Origin: Augochlora pura
Taxonomy: Eukaryota; Arthropoda; Insecta; Hymenoptera; Halictidae
Assembly (NCBI RefSeq): GCF_028453695.1
Contig: NC_135775.1
Location: 5,518,001-5,582,000 of the forward strand
Reading direction: 5' to 3'
Length of the DNA stretch: 64,000 nt
Part shown: positions 1-12,530 of the stretch, piece after piece
Position numbering within the stretch: position 1 is the stretch's first letter
Layout: each line of letters starts with the position of its first letter
Made by a program: the position numbers and the translations under genes
Notes under the pieces: generated by a model
What the model was told of the DNA's origin: nothing
Database searches by the model: none
Seen by the model: the letters and a program-made list of their open reading frames with translations, nothing else

Positions 1-2280
1 TCTTGATCTCGGTGAATCTATATCGACGAACCGCCGCGGAACATTGTTCGATCCGGCCCGATGAATAGATTGCCAGACTTCAAAGCGGCCCCCCGGCCTT
101 GTGTAATCGGTCTAATGTACAGGCTGTCTCGCCCCAAAGGCGGCTAAGTAGCTGATTCAGTTGTAACGATTAGGTTCGACGCTCTTTATGCGGTTCGAGC
201 GCGGTTCGACGTCTTGAAGCATTGGCGGTGCCGAGGCGGTCGTTCAGTTTCTGGGAAAAAATTGATGATCTAATGCTAGATATTTGTTTAATAATATTTA
301 ATAATACATTATATTGCCTAACGATGTTATAAAAATTTTATATTAAGAATATTGTAATATAACAAAATTTTGTATAAAAATTGATATTGTTGACATATAA
401 TTGTTGACAAATTTAACTGACAATAACTCCGTAAAAAATCATCGTAGCATAATGACTTTTTATTTAAATTAAAGCTTGAAACTCCTACTCCAAGATAGAA
501 TTCCCGCATTTCAAGTTTCATTCACTTTCACCACTGTAACCCTGTAAATGTAAAGCCGTGTTTGTCAGATTAAAAATTGCCAAGTTTGACTTTGGAAAAT
601 TCTTTTCGAAAATGCCGTTTTTCCGAGGGATTTTGTTTGACGTTTCTCTGTTGGTTAAAAAAGAACAAGAAATTTGGTTTCGATTTTTTTCACAAAGTTA
701 CAGCAGTTTTTTCACTTCGTTTTGCAAGGAGTCTATTCAGTTCTGCGTGGACCGGCGTGTGTTTTTATTCACTTTTACGCTCTATGCACTATGTTATATT
801 GTATTGCTAAAGCTACAGTCGGAGCGTTCAAACAACCGCGTATAACTTCATCAATTTCTTCAATCCAATCATATCCTCTGACGGAAATGTTTCTAAAAGT
901 GTGCACATTCAGGAAATGGAATAGAAAAGAACGATTTTGCGTAGGATCTAGACTAGAATACCGAATTGATAATTGATATCAATCACAACACAATTGTTTA
1001 GGCTGAATTTTGATAGACTGTGAATATAAAAATGTATACTTTTTCTTTCACGTGGCAAATAATATGAAAACACATTCAGCGAGTATTAAAATACATGATT
1101 AAATTGAAGGGGCGGTGAAATAAAATTCTTAACATTAAACATTTAACGTGGACAACTGTTTTTACAAGTCGACACGGTAAAAGAAGCAAAAATATGCCGG
1201 CCGCTTGCTTAACGACTCTACCAAAAATTAAACGTTTGTTTTAAATATAGTTTTTATCAGGGGGGAATGTCAATACGTGCATCGATTTAATATGGTCAGG
1301 TGAGTACGGTGAAACCAAGTTGCACAGAAGTATTTCTTTTAATTGGACGTCGGCGTTAATCCAATTTCATTCGTAAGCGTGAATTTAATATTTGTATCGC
1401 AGATCATCCGTGCGAACTTCCATTTCCATAAATACATCATAAGGACTGGATTAAAGGGTGAATTTATCTCGCTGGTATATTAGTATCCGAGAAATTTGCG
1501 AACGGTGTAAATAATCAACGTTAGGAACCAATGATTGAATTCCATTCCGGGCCGTGGCAATTATTGAAATTAAAAGCAGACCGAGCTTACGAAATTTTTA
1601 TTTCGTAAACCATTTACTCGATTGAGTTGATTCTTGTTTCATTTACGTCGGCAAGGTTTACTCTGCCATTCAAAATTACATTTTATTTAAAAAATGTATG
1701 CTGCAACATTGAAAAACATGGAAAGGGTTTCACCTCGTTTCCGTTCTGTTATAAAGTAGAGTCTCGATATTTTTTTCAATTCGATTTATGCCAGCGAAAT
1801 TTTTGTCGATGCCAGGTTTTGTGAACAGATATAAATCAATAAATATAAATTTAATTATTAAAGCATCTTATTCAAAAATAAACAAAATAAAGTATTGAAA
1901 TAAATTTAGCATGTCCCTTATTCTACAAAAGTGAAGTAGTAAAAGGAATTTAGCGTTTCTTATTCGACAAATAATGAAGTTAATTATACTTGAAAACAAA
2001 CCAAAGCAACCGTCACCATCTTACAATAGCAACCGACTTTACTACCCGAACGAATCACAGAAATCCATTCACGAGCTAAAAATTCATTCAGCACAAGGTT
2101 TCCAGAATTGCTCTTGTTACCTCGAACCGGCCTCAAAGAAGCCGCCGGCTCTTTAGCCGACCTGTTTAACCTGCTGACGCTCTAAGAAGGTATCAATGAC
2201 GCCGGATGATGATAGAAAAAAGCTAACCACGGATCCCTAAATCATGGTCAGGAACCAGCGACTCCCACCGAGACCCCAAT
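1..2280. other. Unique, mostly AT-leaning noncoding DNA
   Basis: The first 250 bases are moderately GC-rich; the rest is AT-leaning. Short open frames (up to 104 codons) are overlapping and low in complexity, with no recognisable domain. I see no RNA gene, tandem array or transposon end here. Confidence 0.6.
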
Positions 2281-3010
2281 TGGTCGCAATCACGTTGCAC
2301 CTGTTAGCGGCCCTTCAGAAGTCTGTTGGCACAGTTTAGGCGTCAATTGGAGCCCAAGCAACGTGAGAATCATCCCCTTGGCTTCCTCCTCGGCCCGTTT
2401 GTCGGCGCGCTCGCCCCAAGAACCGACCGGCGCACAAAAGCAGGTCGGCGGCCCGCTGTCCTCTGATGTCACCGTCGAGTCATCCCCCTGTCCCCGCAGC
2501 GCCGGCATTCTCGCGTGAAAACCCCCGCGGCGCGGGAACGCACCCCGCCGCGCGCGCCACGGCCCACCCTTCCGTACCCCAGTTCCTGCTTTCTCCTCCC
2601 CCACCTATTTTTTTTTTCATCTCCATCGATGGAAACGCGAGCGGATACCTGCGGTCGGCCGCACAGGGACGCGTCGCGCCCGCGTCGCGTTCCGAGCCTG
2701 GCCTGGAATCCAACCTCTCTCCTACCCCCCGCGCGAACCCACCCCTCGACACGTTTGTCCCGCGTCGCCGACGCCGCCGCCGCCGCCACTGTGTTTCCCG
2801 GCCTTTCTTCTTCTGTGCCTCGCGTCCCACCATTTACAAGCCTCGCTCTGTCGATCCGAGCTCCTTTGAAGTCGGCCATCCCCGCCCGCGAGATGGAGTC
2901 GGTGAAAGATTGATTCTCGCCACCCGTTTCAACCACCCCCCGTACTCCTCCCGCGAACCCTACCGCTATGCCGGGCCCGGCTGTCGATACTCCGCGCTTC
3001 GAAAAATGTA
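2281..3010. other. CpG-rich block, noncoding by appearance
   Basis: CpG-dense DNA with open frames in several phases on both strands, including 208 codons on plus from 2466 and 155 codons on minus at 2469-2936. The translations are rich in Arg, Pro and Ala and match no family I know. A short GCC trinucleotide run lies near 2772-2787. I read the long frames as a by-product of few AT-rich stop codons. A regulatory or untranslated exon role cannot be excluded. Confidence 0.55.
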
Positions 3011-5100
3011 TAGTGTCGTATCAACAACGAGGCTTTCGCTGTTGATGTACAAAGAAATTCGTCTGCGATTTGTGGGCTACGTGTTTTGCTAGGTGTCTTG
3101 GAGGTTGTATTTACATTTTATGAGTGAACAAGGGTTGTTCTGCAGGAAGGGAAGGATTAAATTTAATTTAAATTTATTCGCTTTAAGATAAACTATTTCG
3201 AAAAATGTGTAATTATTGGAGTGAGGACAAAGACAGCATCCTTCAAGCATTATTATTTTAGCACGCACACATAGAACTTAGAATGCTTTAGTATATGCAT
3301 AGTATTATCAGCGCAATCACTTATTTTTAACTATGCTGTCTTCGTTAATAACCTTTCTCTTATCCTGTAATTTTAACACCAATTAATAAACTTACCATAC
3401 CCATAAAAATGACCAGATTCAGATTTTCTACTTTAAACCTGTTAAAAATAAGTATACGAACTTCACAATTGCAGCTCACACTAAAATTAGTAAAACGTTT
3501 TATTGACTTCAATTTTTATTATTATAAATGTAACAATAATACATTTATAGTGACTTTTGACGAGGTTATTATAATCGAATGAATATAAATGAAGTTTAGA
3601 ATAACTATAAATGAATAAACTGTAAATAAAGTTTGTAATGACCATAAATGAATAAACTATGAACGAAGTTTAGAATAACTATAAACGAATAAAAAATTCG
3701 TAGATGCATCATCACAGTTTAAATGATTAAGAAATTAGTGTCTCGTCAAATTGACGGGTTCCGTAAACTAATTACCCAGCATCCCAATCATAGAGAAGTA
3801 AACAATTCGACGGTATCCAAGGCAGTGTATCCAGGGATTCATCGAACGTTCGGTTTACAGAAGAGTCTCTGTGTTACCGTCTTGAAAAGGGTGTTGACGG
3901 AGGATCATGTTTACCCCAGCACCGCTAATTAGCTTCTCGGTAACCTGCCCCGGCGCGGCACCGTTCCCAGTTTCCGATCACGCGCCGTCACCTTTTCATT
4001 AGCGGCAATAAACGCGAAATACACCGATTCCGCGGCGCGTACATATGTACATTTAAATAGAACAGCGATTCTATCGTTTATTAGCGGCGAACAAACACCG
4101 CAGGAATAACTGCTGTTTACTCGATCGACATACTAGGCTGGAAATATTATGTATAATCGCAGAACGAACGGAGGCAGAGCAATAATGCCCGGAATATAAT
4201 TACCATTCGTTCGTGAGCGCGACCTCCGATATCTCTGTTTGCCGGCCCCCCCAGTTAATTTCGCTGGCCTCACGAGATTCTGATTGGTTTTTTAGCTTCG
4301 CCGCTCTGTGATACACGATCGGTGGGTCAGTTTCAACCCTTTAGCAACCTCTGGTACCGATGGCGTATCGTTAGACTGCGAATTTTACGCTTTTGTGACG
4401 CAAATGCGTGGCCGAGCAGTGGAAAATTATTAACCCTTCCCGGACAATTGTTTGCGGAACGGTAGTACAAATATTTTTGCGTTCGTAGCTTTGATCTATG
4501 TATTATTTATCTTGGTAAGATGAACAAATTTTGACGATGTTTAATACTTAAGATATTAATGCAATATAAAATATAAATGGAGAGTGTAGAGGCGATGGAC
4601 TTGTCCAAATATAGCTTTATGCAGAAACCGAACAAGTGACGGTGAAAATTACCTTTGGGCTTCCGAATTGTACGTAATGAATAATTCATGCATATTGTAT
4701 AAATGTGTTGATTAGAACAACAATCGCAAGCCAATGTCGCATTTGCAGTGTTGACCTATATATGATTTTCAGTACCGCAAAATGATACTTTGATAAAAAA
4801 TTAACTACCGAATATCTTGACCAATAAATTAATAAATAGTCCTGTCCTCAATTAGTCCACGCTACTTGCTATTTCATTAACGAAAAAGAAATTCTAATTT
4901 CGCTCTGTTTTATATTGGATGCTAAGAATTTTCATTTGAAAAGACTTTCATTTTAAAATTTTCATTTTTATTTTTTAATCCGTTTTACTGTCGTCAAAAA
5001 ATTGCTTCAGAAATCCTTGATTAAAAACTCTCGATTACGAATAAAATGTTAGATAACTAATGATAGCTAAAACGATTAAAATTATTTACTCTTTCGCCAT
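3011..5100. other. AT-rich block with one short tandem array
   Basis: Mostly AT-rich, with a modest GC rise at about 3930-4440. It holds the 37-bp array at 3583-3696 and one possible TTAA element end: TTAA at 4430-4433 followed by CCCTTCCCGG. No matching other end was found. No gene is visible. Confidence 0.55.
3583..3696. repeat. 37-bp tandem repeat, three copies
   Basis: The word gttt recurs at 3594, 3631 and 3668, an exact spacing of 37 bases. Each copy carries a version of ataactataaatgaataaa downstream of it. Copies differ by scattered substitutions but no indels, so the array is old but length-stable. No coding potential. Confidence 0.85.
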
Positions 5101-5880
5101 GTTACGTACGATGCTTTCGAGGAAGCGTTCAGAATACATTGATAATTAGGGTGGACGATCAGGGGTTGAATGAGGTCGCGTTTCCAGCGAGTAAACGCGG
5201 TCAGCACGAGGCAGCTGTTCGGCAGGTTTGGCCGCCGCTTTGGTTCGTGTCGCGTCGCGTCGCGAAGATTAGATAATCCTTCGGTCGGTAATGGCGCGAG
5301 GTTATTAGGGGCAGAGGGATGCTTGCCAAACAAATAAGCGGCTCGCCGAATGACAACTTTGCATGCCGCGTACACCAAGTGCCGTTTAGAGGGAGAGGGT
5401 TGGCTCTGTTTCGGGGCAAGTTTCGCCGTGCAGAAGTTCGCTCATCCGCGCGCGCCGCGCCGCTCGCCCGGGTTCACGAGCCCTTATCTTTCCGAGCCCG
5501 TTGCAAGATAGTCCCGACCCACGACTAACGACCGCGGAACTTCGTAAACTTTCCATCCGTTCGCCAAGTCGGCCGCCTCCGAACCACCCCACGCCTCTCG
5601 CCCCTCCGCGCGACCCTCTGCTTCTGTGCTACCGCTTCTGCCGCTTCTGCCGCTTCTGTCGCGTCGTTCGCCACGATCCGCGGGGAAGCTTTTAACCCGG
5701 AACACTCGCCGAAGCTTGTTCTCGCGCGTCACCGGCTTAGGCGACCGATCGTCCCGCGAAAATCCAGGCCGCAGAGAACTCTGCCGCCGCGCGGAGAGCT
5801 CCGCTTTGCTACCCGGAGCCTGCAACAAGGTTATCGAGTTCTCGTCGCGTGCTCTTGTCCACCCGTTTCAATTGAAAACC
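5101..5880. other. CpG-rich block
   Basis: GC- and CpG-rich stretch with overlapping open frames on both strands (123 aa plus at 5626, 114 aa minus at 5484-5828) and no recognisable product. It includes small 5-bp (gtcgc, near 5242) and 9-bp (accgcttctg-like, 5630-5659) tandem repeats, which account for the Leu-Pro-Leu and Phe-Cys-Arg runs in the translations. Confidence 0.55.
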
Positions 5881-7530
5881 GACGAAACAAAAATTTTCTT
5901 ACAGTTTTTCCTTAATTGCCGATCAGCTTTCGAAACGTTGCTATCATCTTATGTCAATGTTGATTTTATTCATTGGTTTTTCCAGGTTCTTCTGTAGAAT
6001 TACGCTGATGCAGAGGGATCTCGAATTTTGTAGTACATTGACAGAATTATTAATAATTTATACGATTTCGGTAAGCATCATGACATATAGTCTTTTATGA
6101 ATGTAAAGAACAAGTTGGAGAGTTACCTATAAAAAACCTTGACAATTCCAGAAAAAAAGGGTACACCACAAATTTTTCATCATCATTCTATAGCTCTTCT
6201 TAAAATATGATATTTCAGCTGAAAAAATTCTCTGAAATTTGTTAAGATTTCTGTTCTGATATTTTTATACCTTTATAACAATTACAATGTAGATGTTAAT
6301 GACACAAATTGACTGTAAATAACGTCGGCGTTGAATGAAGCCGAATGAGCTTCAGACGATCTGCATATAGCAGCAATGTCCTAATTTCAATCTTTTTTTC
6401 TCACGTCCTCGCTTCACGAAGACGCTTGCCCATAGCTTTGCCCTTAGTCGCTTTACCCTTTGAACAGTTCTGGTGTAGACTCTATAGAGTCGACGCAACC
6501 GGCACTTCGTTTCGAATTAAAAGGTAGCAGGAACTCTTTCGAAACGCCGGCTTTTACACACGAATCCTTTTTTGCAGCCGTCAGGTACGACGGGAAGGAA
6601 CGTGCGTTGCGTGAATACGAGGCATCGAATGTGACCACGCAACGGAAAAGAGAAAAATGGGAAGAAAAAGGGCCGCGTACGAGGCCGCGCTCGCGCGTTT
6701 TATCCCAAAATCGAAGCAACCGTCGCGTCGTGTCACGCGGACTACGCATGACCTGATCGCTTCTTCTTTTTTCCACCGGTCCCTCTTCTGCTTCACCCTG
6801 CGGGGCAACGGGTTTCATTCGCTTGCCAACGGTCTGATGAGCCCTTTGTCCTCGGCACGAGTGCCAATGCCATAACCGCTACTCATCTCTCCGTCTCTCT
6901 TTCTCTCTCTCTTTCTCTGTCAGTCAAGGCTGATGGAGAAATCGTCGCTTCTGCCATTGATACTACGGATTCGTTCTCGCCGGCTATTGAAGTTGGATTT
7001 TTGGACTTGACCCTGCTCTCATAACCTCGGAAAATTGCCTTTTCGAAGTAGAGTAACACTGATACCTTCATTATGTTTTTATTAATAGGAATAATAAGAC
7101 TGAATTTTTGTAGCATTTTCAATTTAACTATTTTCATCACGATATAACTGGAATTCAGAAATGTGCAATTATTTTCCGTGGAAATATTGAAAAATATTAC
7201 CTAACAAGCCTCATGTGTCAATATATACAGTAGTACATACAATAGTATAATTAATTAATGTTAAAATCAAAATATCTCGAACAAAAATCACATTATAATG
7301 TAATAACGAAGGAAATTATAACATAATTCGATTCGGCAAGGCGTTAATATTTCTTATTTCTCTCGTAAATTTATAATATATTACCAAACCTCGTATTGAA
7401 AAGAAAGTGCACAACCATCCTATGTAAAGAAATGTAAAAGTGTTTGGAGAACATGAAATGACTGCAATCTCCGCAACTCTTCCCATAATGTTTAGAATGA
7501 CGCCAACGGGAGGCTTGCTCAATCGAGAGA
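5881..7530. other. AT-rich flanks around a GC-rich centre; no gene seen
   Basis: AT-rich from 5881 to about 6320, mixed GC-rich from about 6320 to 7060 with an imperfect CT tract at 6884-6920, then AT-rich to about 7530. Overlapping opposite-strand frames at 6453-6818 lack any domain. Nothing else was recognised. Confidence 0.55.
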
Positions 7531-7986
7531 ATAGAGAGAAGCCGCAAAAACCATGGTTATTTTTACCGTTCTATTTTGAAGATAAATCAATCGCGCCGCG
7601 TGTTTACTTAAAAACCCATTGCGAACTCGCTGAGCGCGCGAGCGCATTTGTTGAAACCAAAACGAACTTTCTCGACAAGCTGATATCACGATCCGCCCTG
7701 TTCTCCGAACAGCCATTGTCGGCGATGCTTTTACCTGTGACAGACGTCGGAATTGATAGTTCGCGAGATGCGTGCCCGGCCGGTCGACGCGGCCGGATTT
7801 CGAATTTCCGCGTCGTCGTCGTCGAGGGAATTCTCTCTCTCTTTCTCACTCGCGCGAATATTTTCAAGAACGAATTTCCGATCTGTTGCGCGTCGCGAGC
7901 GTTCTCCGAACAGGGCCCGCGCGGCGGGTAAATGAATTACGTCCTCTTCGGTGCCAGAAAAAGGAGAGATTCGGTCTAACAACGCG
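7531..7986. other. CpG-rich block left of a nested TTAA element
   Basis: CpG-dense, with a short GTCGTC run near 7813 and an imperfect CT tract at about 7831-7845. Overlapping frames on both strands (163 aa plus from 7440, 110 aa minus) do not resemble a protein family. Confidence 0.5.
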
Positions 7987-7990
7987 TTAA

Positions 7991-8603
7991 CACTTAGCCG
8001 ACCGCACGCGCCAGAGTGAACTGTACGATTTCCACCGGGTTCGGGGCAAGGCGACTCAAACAATTTCGTTAAACGATGTTACCTATCGTTTATACAAAAT
8101 ATAAAATTAGAAATATATACTAAATTATTTTATTCATTCATTTAACTCTTTGAGACACAGGATTTCAGAGAACAAATATACCCATGCGGCACAGGAATTT
8201 TGTTGCGTTTCAAATTAAACACAATTGGTACATCTTTATTAAGAAAGGAATCGTTTAATATAAAAGCATGAAACATTAATAATTCAATTGAATTTATAAG
8301 ATGCCACATGGGATCACGAATGAACACAGCAATAACTCAGCCATTGCAATACTAAGGGGTGGGTCTAAAAATCTCCCACCATGCATTACCGTACATCAAA
8401 AGGATAGGACATTTTTAATCCCACTGTGCCCCAACGAGTTAAAGCTATATTATAATAAGATAAAAAAAAACCTTATCCGAAGTAACTTCTAATAACAGGA
8501 AAAGTGAAACATGTCGCCAAAGTCAAAGTGGGAGATCTCCGCAATTGATCGGGCGTCGACTAACTTTAAAATAGGGAGATCTTCGCGATCAGGCGGCAAA
8601 GTG
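7991..8603. mobile_element. Outer TTAA-bounded MITE-like element, interrupted
   Basis: TTAA at 7987-7990 is followed by CACTTAGCCGACCG. The right end at 8590-8603, read in reverse complement, is CACTTTGCCGCCTG (11 of 14 identical), then TTAA at 8604-8607. The left end resembles the CACTTTAYCGACCGG ends at 14424 and 34540. No transposase frame is present, so it would be non-autonomous. A second TTAA element (8146-8438) sits inside. The ends are degenerate, so the pairing is moderately sure. Confidence 0.5.
8146..8438. mobile_element. Inner TTAA-bounded MITE-like element (293 bp)
   Basis: Flanked by TTAA at 8142-8145 and 8439-8442. The left end CTCTTTGAGACACAG matches the reverse complement of the right end, CTCGTTGGGGCACAG, at 12 of 15 positions. 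The interior is AT-rich with no long frame. TTAA target duplication with short inverted ends is the signature of piggyBac-type transposition; assignment to that superfamily is inferred, because no transposase is present. Confidence 0.65.
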
Positions 8604-8607
8604 TTAA

Positions 8608-8936
8608 AACCGGAAAAAATCGTTTGGGTAAAAAGAGCGCGTGAATTTTCGGACGGCGAACTGGCTTCTGTTTCGAGGAACAACTGCGCCCTTTTGCTAG
8701 TACGCGGGGGAACAGATTCCCGGTTGCTAAATCGAGCCAGCTGTCTCGCCCCGGAAAGGAACGGTCTCCGGACATCGATCGGTGCGACGTTTGAAATCAA
8801 CCTTCCATTCCAAGGGAAATAACATTTGTATCCGAGCGATGCTCCCACGACAAACCTACTTCCAACCGCCGCGGAGCCGAAGGGCCGACGACAGAGGGTG
8901 CAACGAACCGAAGAACCGAGCCCAAGCAGGTCAGCA

Positions 8937-8973
<37 letters not shown>

Positions 8974-9420
8974 ATTCGCAGCCTTCTCGAGGTAATCGAG
9001 TCTCTTCGTTACCGTTTTCCCTATCTTCTTGACATTCCGCAGCACGGCGGAGTCTTCCCGCTGTCCCGGCAGCCCTCTGACCAGATTTCCCTTCGCCCTT
9101 CGATCCACTTTCCTCGGCTACGCTCTTTCTCCGCCGTTCCCTGCCGATGCCGCGTAAATCGATTACCCGCTGATTTGGGTTTAACGAGATCGCGAGCCGC
9201 CAAACGAACCGCGACGCTAAAAAATCCCCGGGTGCCATTCGGACGTGGTCGCGAAACGACGGAATTCGGAAAGGTGGTTTCGGCGAAATATCGGAACGAT
9301 GCAGAGTGTTACTTTTCACGATCTTGTAGTAATAATTCTATTTGTTTGAGGATAGGGTTAGGAAAAGGTCTTCGTTTCTTTATTTTGTAATGGAGGGATT
9401 TTTGACTTAGGGTTCCTTTA
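8608..9420. other. CpG-rich block carrying a CT array
   Basis: GC-rich unique DNA on both sides of the CT array at 8940-8969. The 202-codon plus frame from 8782 reads through the array as Leu-Ser repeats and is not a plausible protein. No promoter or RNA gene is called. Confidence 0.5.
8940..8969. repeat. (CT)15 microsatellite
   Basis: An uninterrupted 30-base CT run within a CpG-rich block. On the minus strand it is a GAGAG array, a possible GAGA-factor (Trl) target in insects, though simple slippage is enough to explain it. Confidence 0.95.
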
Positions 9421-9459
9421 TTGTATACATGAGTAAATAAAATAACTGTAATAGAGAAA

Positions 9460-9600
9460 GATTATTATTTATTAATTACTTAAGAAATAATTTTATTGCT
9501 TACTAAGTATTTTGAAAATAATTTTATTATTTATTAATTATTTTAAAAAATGATTATATTATTTATTAATTACTTTAAAAATAATTGTATTACTTATTGA
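9460..9600. repeat. AT-rich tandem array, about 31-bp period
   Basis: The word ttatttatta or close variants begin at 9465, 9493, 9527, 9559 and 9590, so spacing is 28-34 bases. Copies have diverged by small indels. Purely AT-rich, noncoding. Confidence 0.7.
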
Positions 9601-9729
9601 TAATTTAAATAAAATAAAATAAAAGTTTAATTGTTTTATATTCTAGCTAAGAATAAAATACAGTGAATGGTTTATCGGAGGTTAGGTTAACGCATTATTT
9701 CCAATCAGTATCGCGATTCTAATACATCG

Positions 9730-10117
9730 GTACTTTTTCCAAAAAATCGTCGCACCGGTTAAGGGTTAAACAGGAGGCGACGAGTTCGTCGAAATGATTT
9801 CGATGGGCCCCGAAACGTAGTATCATTTTAAGCTCTAAAATCAAAACCGGACGTTTTCGACGTTTCGAAAACCTTTCACGTCGAATGAAACACCGCGCGA
9901 GCGGTACGCGCGATTTGAAATAAAATAGAATATTTGCTGTTTACCGGCCGAAAGAGAAATTTCATTCGTTTCCCGGTTTGATTCGATTTCGCCGCGGGTA
10001 GACGTGATTCGTTTGTCGCCCAGCCAACGATTTCGAGTCTTATTCCGCGCGCTGTCGATCCGTCGTGCCACGTTATCGATTTCCGCGGCTGGTTCGCGGC
10101 CGACGAGAAACAGAAAG

Positions 10118-10162
<45 letters not shown>

Positions 10163-10660
10163 CACACAGGACTCGTACAGGGTTTCCACGTTTCCAAGAG
10201 TTCGTTCCGTCGAGCGTGAGTGCGTTCCGATCGCGAGCCGAACGCGAAACCGGCGCACGTTTCGTCGGGTACAGCGTGATTAAATCGTTAACCGGTCGCG
10301 TTACGTGCAATTAAGCACGGACCCCTCCCGGTTCACGGGCAAGATGAATTATGCCCGCGGCCGACCCCGCCGTGACGATCCGCGCGCACGCTGTAACAAA
10401 TTCATTTTTAAAGGCACCATTTGATAAATGCCGGGGCCAAATTTCGCGCGAACGCGCCGATCAATCACCGGCACGCCGAAAATCGTTCGCGGAACACTGT
10501 TATCTGGCACCGTGTTTATTCGGTGTCGCTCGAAAAATTCAGCCCACGGACCGACGCCGGCCATACTCCCCACACGCATTATGTCTGTTAATCAACGGCA
10601 AATAGAGGTCAAGCCTCCAAATCGGTCGATTTATTGTTTCGAACCTGCAAACACGTGATG
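9730..10660. other. CpG-rich block carrying a GA array
   Basis: CpG-dense, with opposite-strand overlapping frames (144 aa minus at 9876-10310, 84 aa plus at 10351) that run through the GA array as Arg-Glu or Leu-Ser repeats. A possible single TTAA element end lies at 9761-9769 (aaggg then TTAA), unpaired. No gene recognised. Confidence 0.5.
10122..10160. repeat. (GA)n microsatellite
   Basis: A near-perfect 39-base GA run, preceded by a short purine-rich lead-in. It is the reverse orientation of the CT array 1.2 kb upstream. Confidence 0.95.
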
Positions 10661-12530
10661 GTATTTAATTTATCAGTTGTCGGTATGGAAACATCACTTT
10701 TATTACCTGCCAAATATATTATGTTTTTCGGAATGATTCTTTTTTTTGCTCATGGTAGTGGATATTTTTTCATGATATAATTCTACGAATATAATTCCAT
10801 AAGGGTAGCAATGTTTATGCAATTCGTGCTCTAATTCTTCTTAATACGCAAAATTGAGAAGGCATTCATGTTCGCTGAAAAGTATCGCGTGTTGGTCAAT
10901 CACGGGTTTTTAAAACATTTTTTTCTTATTTTTTTAAATAGGTTATTGAGTAAATATATCAATACAGTATTCTCTCGATTCAGGATGTATATCCGGGGTG
11001 AACGGTGCTCTTCAATTGAGAGAACGCAGCGAATTGCTGTGTTCCGATTCGTTGGCGATTCACAGTGCTGTCCTCGTAGTCAATGCCAAAGGGAGGAAAT
11101 AGAGCGAGCAAGATGGCATGACATCAGCAGAACGCAAGTGAAACGAGTTGTACGGATAACCCGTGTAGCTTCTCTTACTTTAGCTTATTCGTAGTTTCAC
11201 TCTTGTTGCCCTAAAACTATACTAAATCTGCGCTAAATTTGTTCTGAGAAATAACAAAAGTTTCACTCTTTTCGCGAATATATACCTGGCTAAAATTGAC
11301 CTAAATCTGCACTGAATTTGTTCTGAAAAATAACAAAAGTTTAGCTGAATATTCTTCCAGATCATTGCAAAGAAGATCGTACGCATTTTATAAATTTTTT
11401 TTAAATTATATATTTTTGTAGAAAATACTATTACGTACCAAGGAGCTCGGTGTGATAATGAAACGAAGGGAAAAGTGTCGTTTTCAGTGAACGTCTGCCG
11501 CTAAGACCGGAAAGCGACGCTTTTAACGAAAGTCTGTTGCATATTCTTTAAGAACCTCGACCCACAAAGAGCAAAAATGCAGAACTATGCAAACTACGTA
11601 ATTCCACTTTCTCCACACACTAAAGAATTCACCTAGACCATAATCTCCCCTTCAGAGCTAAACTAGCTTAAAAAGTCTGCGTTTAGCAAACATCCTCCAA
11701 AGTTCCACAACGTTATAAAATAATATTTTCACGTGTAGCTTCAATAATAGATTTACGTGTTTCGTTTATACGCTGATACGTGTATGTCGCAATATTAAAT
11801 AAAGATAACGAAATAATGTAGCAACACAGAGTGTATAACAAATTAATAAAAATAAATGAAAAGGGGATGATTTTAACCTGGATATTTTTAAAAATTCTGA
11901 GACTTTTTGGATACCTAAAAGATATGTAATTAAATATTATATAATTCTTTTTTCTTGCGTCAATTTGAGGGTTGGAAATTAATCCTCGAATATTCGGTTC
12001 TGTTTTATTTTTTTGCTATCATTTTCAAACTGTACAAGATAGAGAAAGTCTTTAAACAACAATGGTCTAATAAAGTAAACAAAAAGTTTCGATTATTTAT
12101 TCATCAATTTTCCCACATGTTTAATCAATTAACAAATCATATAGCACATGATACATTTTAATGAAAGAAATACAATTGAAGACTTATCATCTATTTAGTA
12201 CAATTCTCCAATCACAACAATAAAGTAAAAAACAGTTGTATATTTCTGGGTTAATTTTCATCCCTTAAAGCGTTCGCCACCAGCATCACTAGCACGCATA
12301 GCTGTATTTATTGTATTTATCGCATTAAATACATCGTATCCTCTTATAAAATTCGATGAAAACGTGCGTCAAAGGGAAGCTGTAAATTCCCTAAATATCA
12401 TGCCGTGTGTTACAGTTTTAAATAATTACATTCACAAAATTCATTTAGCATTCGCGAAATACGAAATCGTCACACGCGTGACACCGGCAGCGTTAAAGTG
12501 AATTAACGCGATAAAAGAATTACATAATAT
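10661..12530. other. AT-rich unique DNA
   Basis: Low-GC sequence with a local direct duplication at 11193-11343. A weak possible TTAA element spans about 12266 to 12510, but its ends match poorly. No other structure or coding potential seen. Confidence 0.55.
11193..11343. repeat. Two-copy direct duplication (about 66-79 bp offset)
   Basis: Copy one at 11211-11263 and copy two at 11290-11342 share the order ctaaa, ctaaatctgc, aatttgttctga, aataacaaaagttt with a few substitutions. An upstream gtttcactctt also recurs at 11194 and 11260, so a 13-base insertion separates the two offsets. Confidence 0.8.

Noticed and set aside
170..215. ggttcga words resembling a tRNA B box
   Set aside because: No A box at the right distance and no cloverleaf could be drawn.
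2466..3092. 208-codon plus frame
   Set aside because: Frames on both strands are open over the same bases; the translation is low-complexity Pro/Arg with a T-run read as Phe. Chance openness in CpG-rich DNA.
12266..12510. Possible TTAA element with AGCGTTCGCC ends
   Set aside because: The inverted ends need a gap to align and no other copy was seen in the window.
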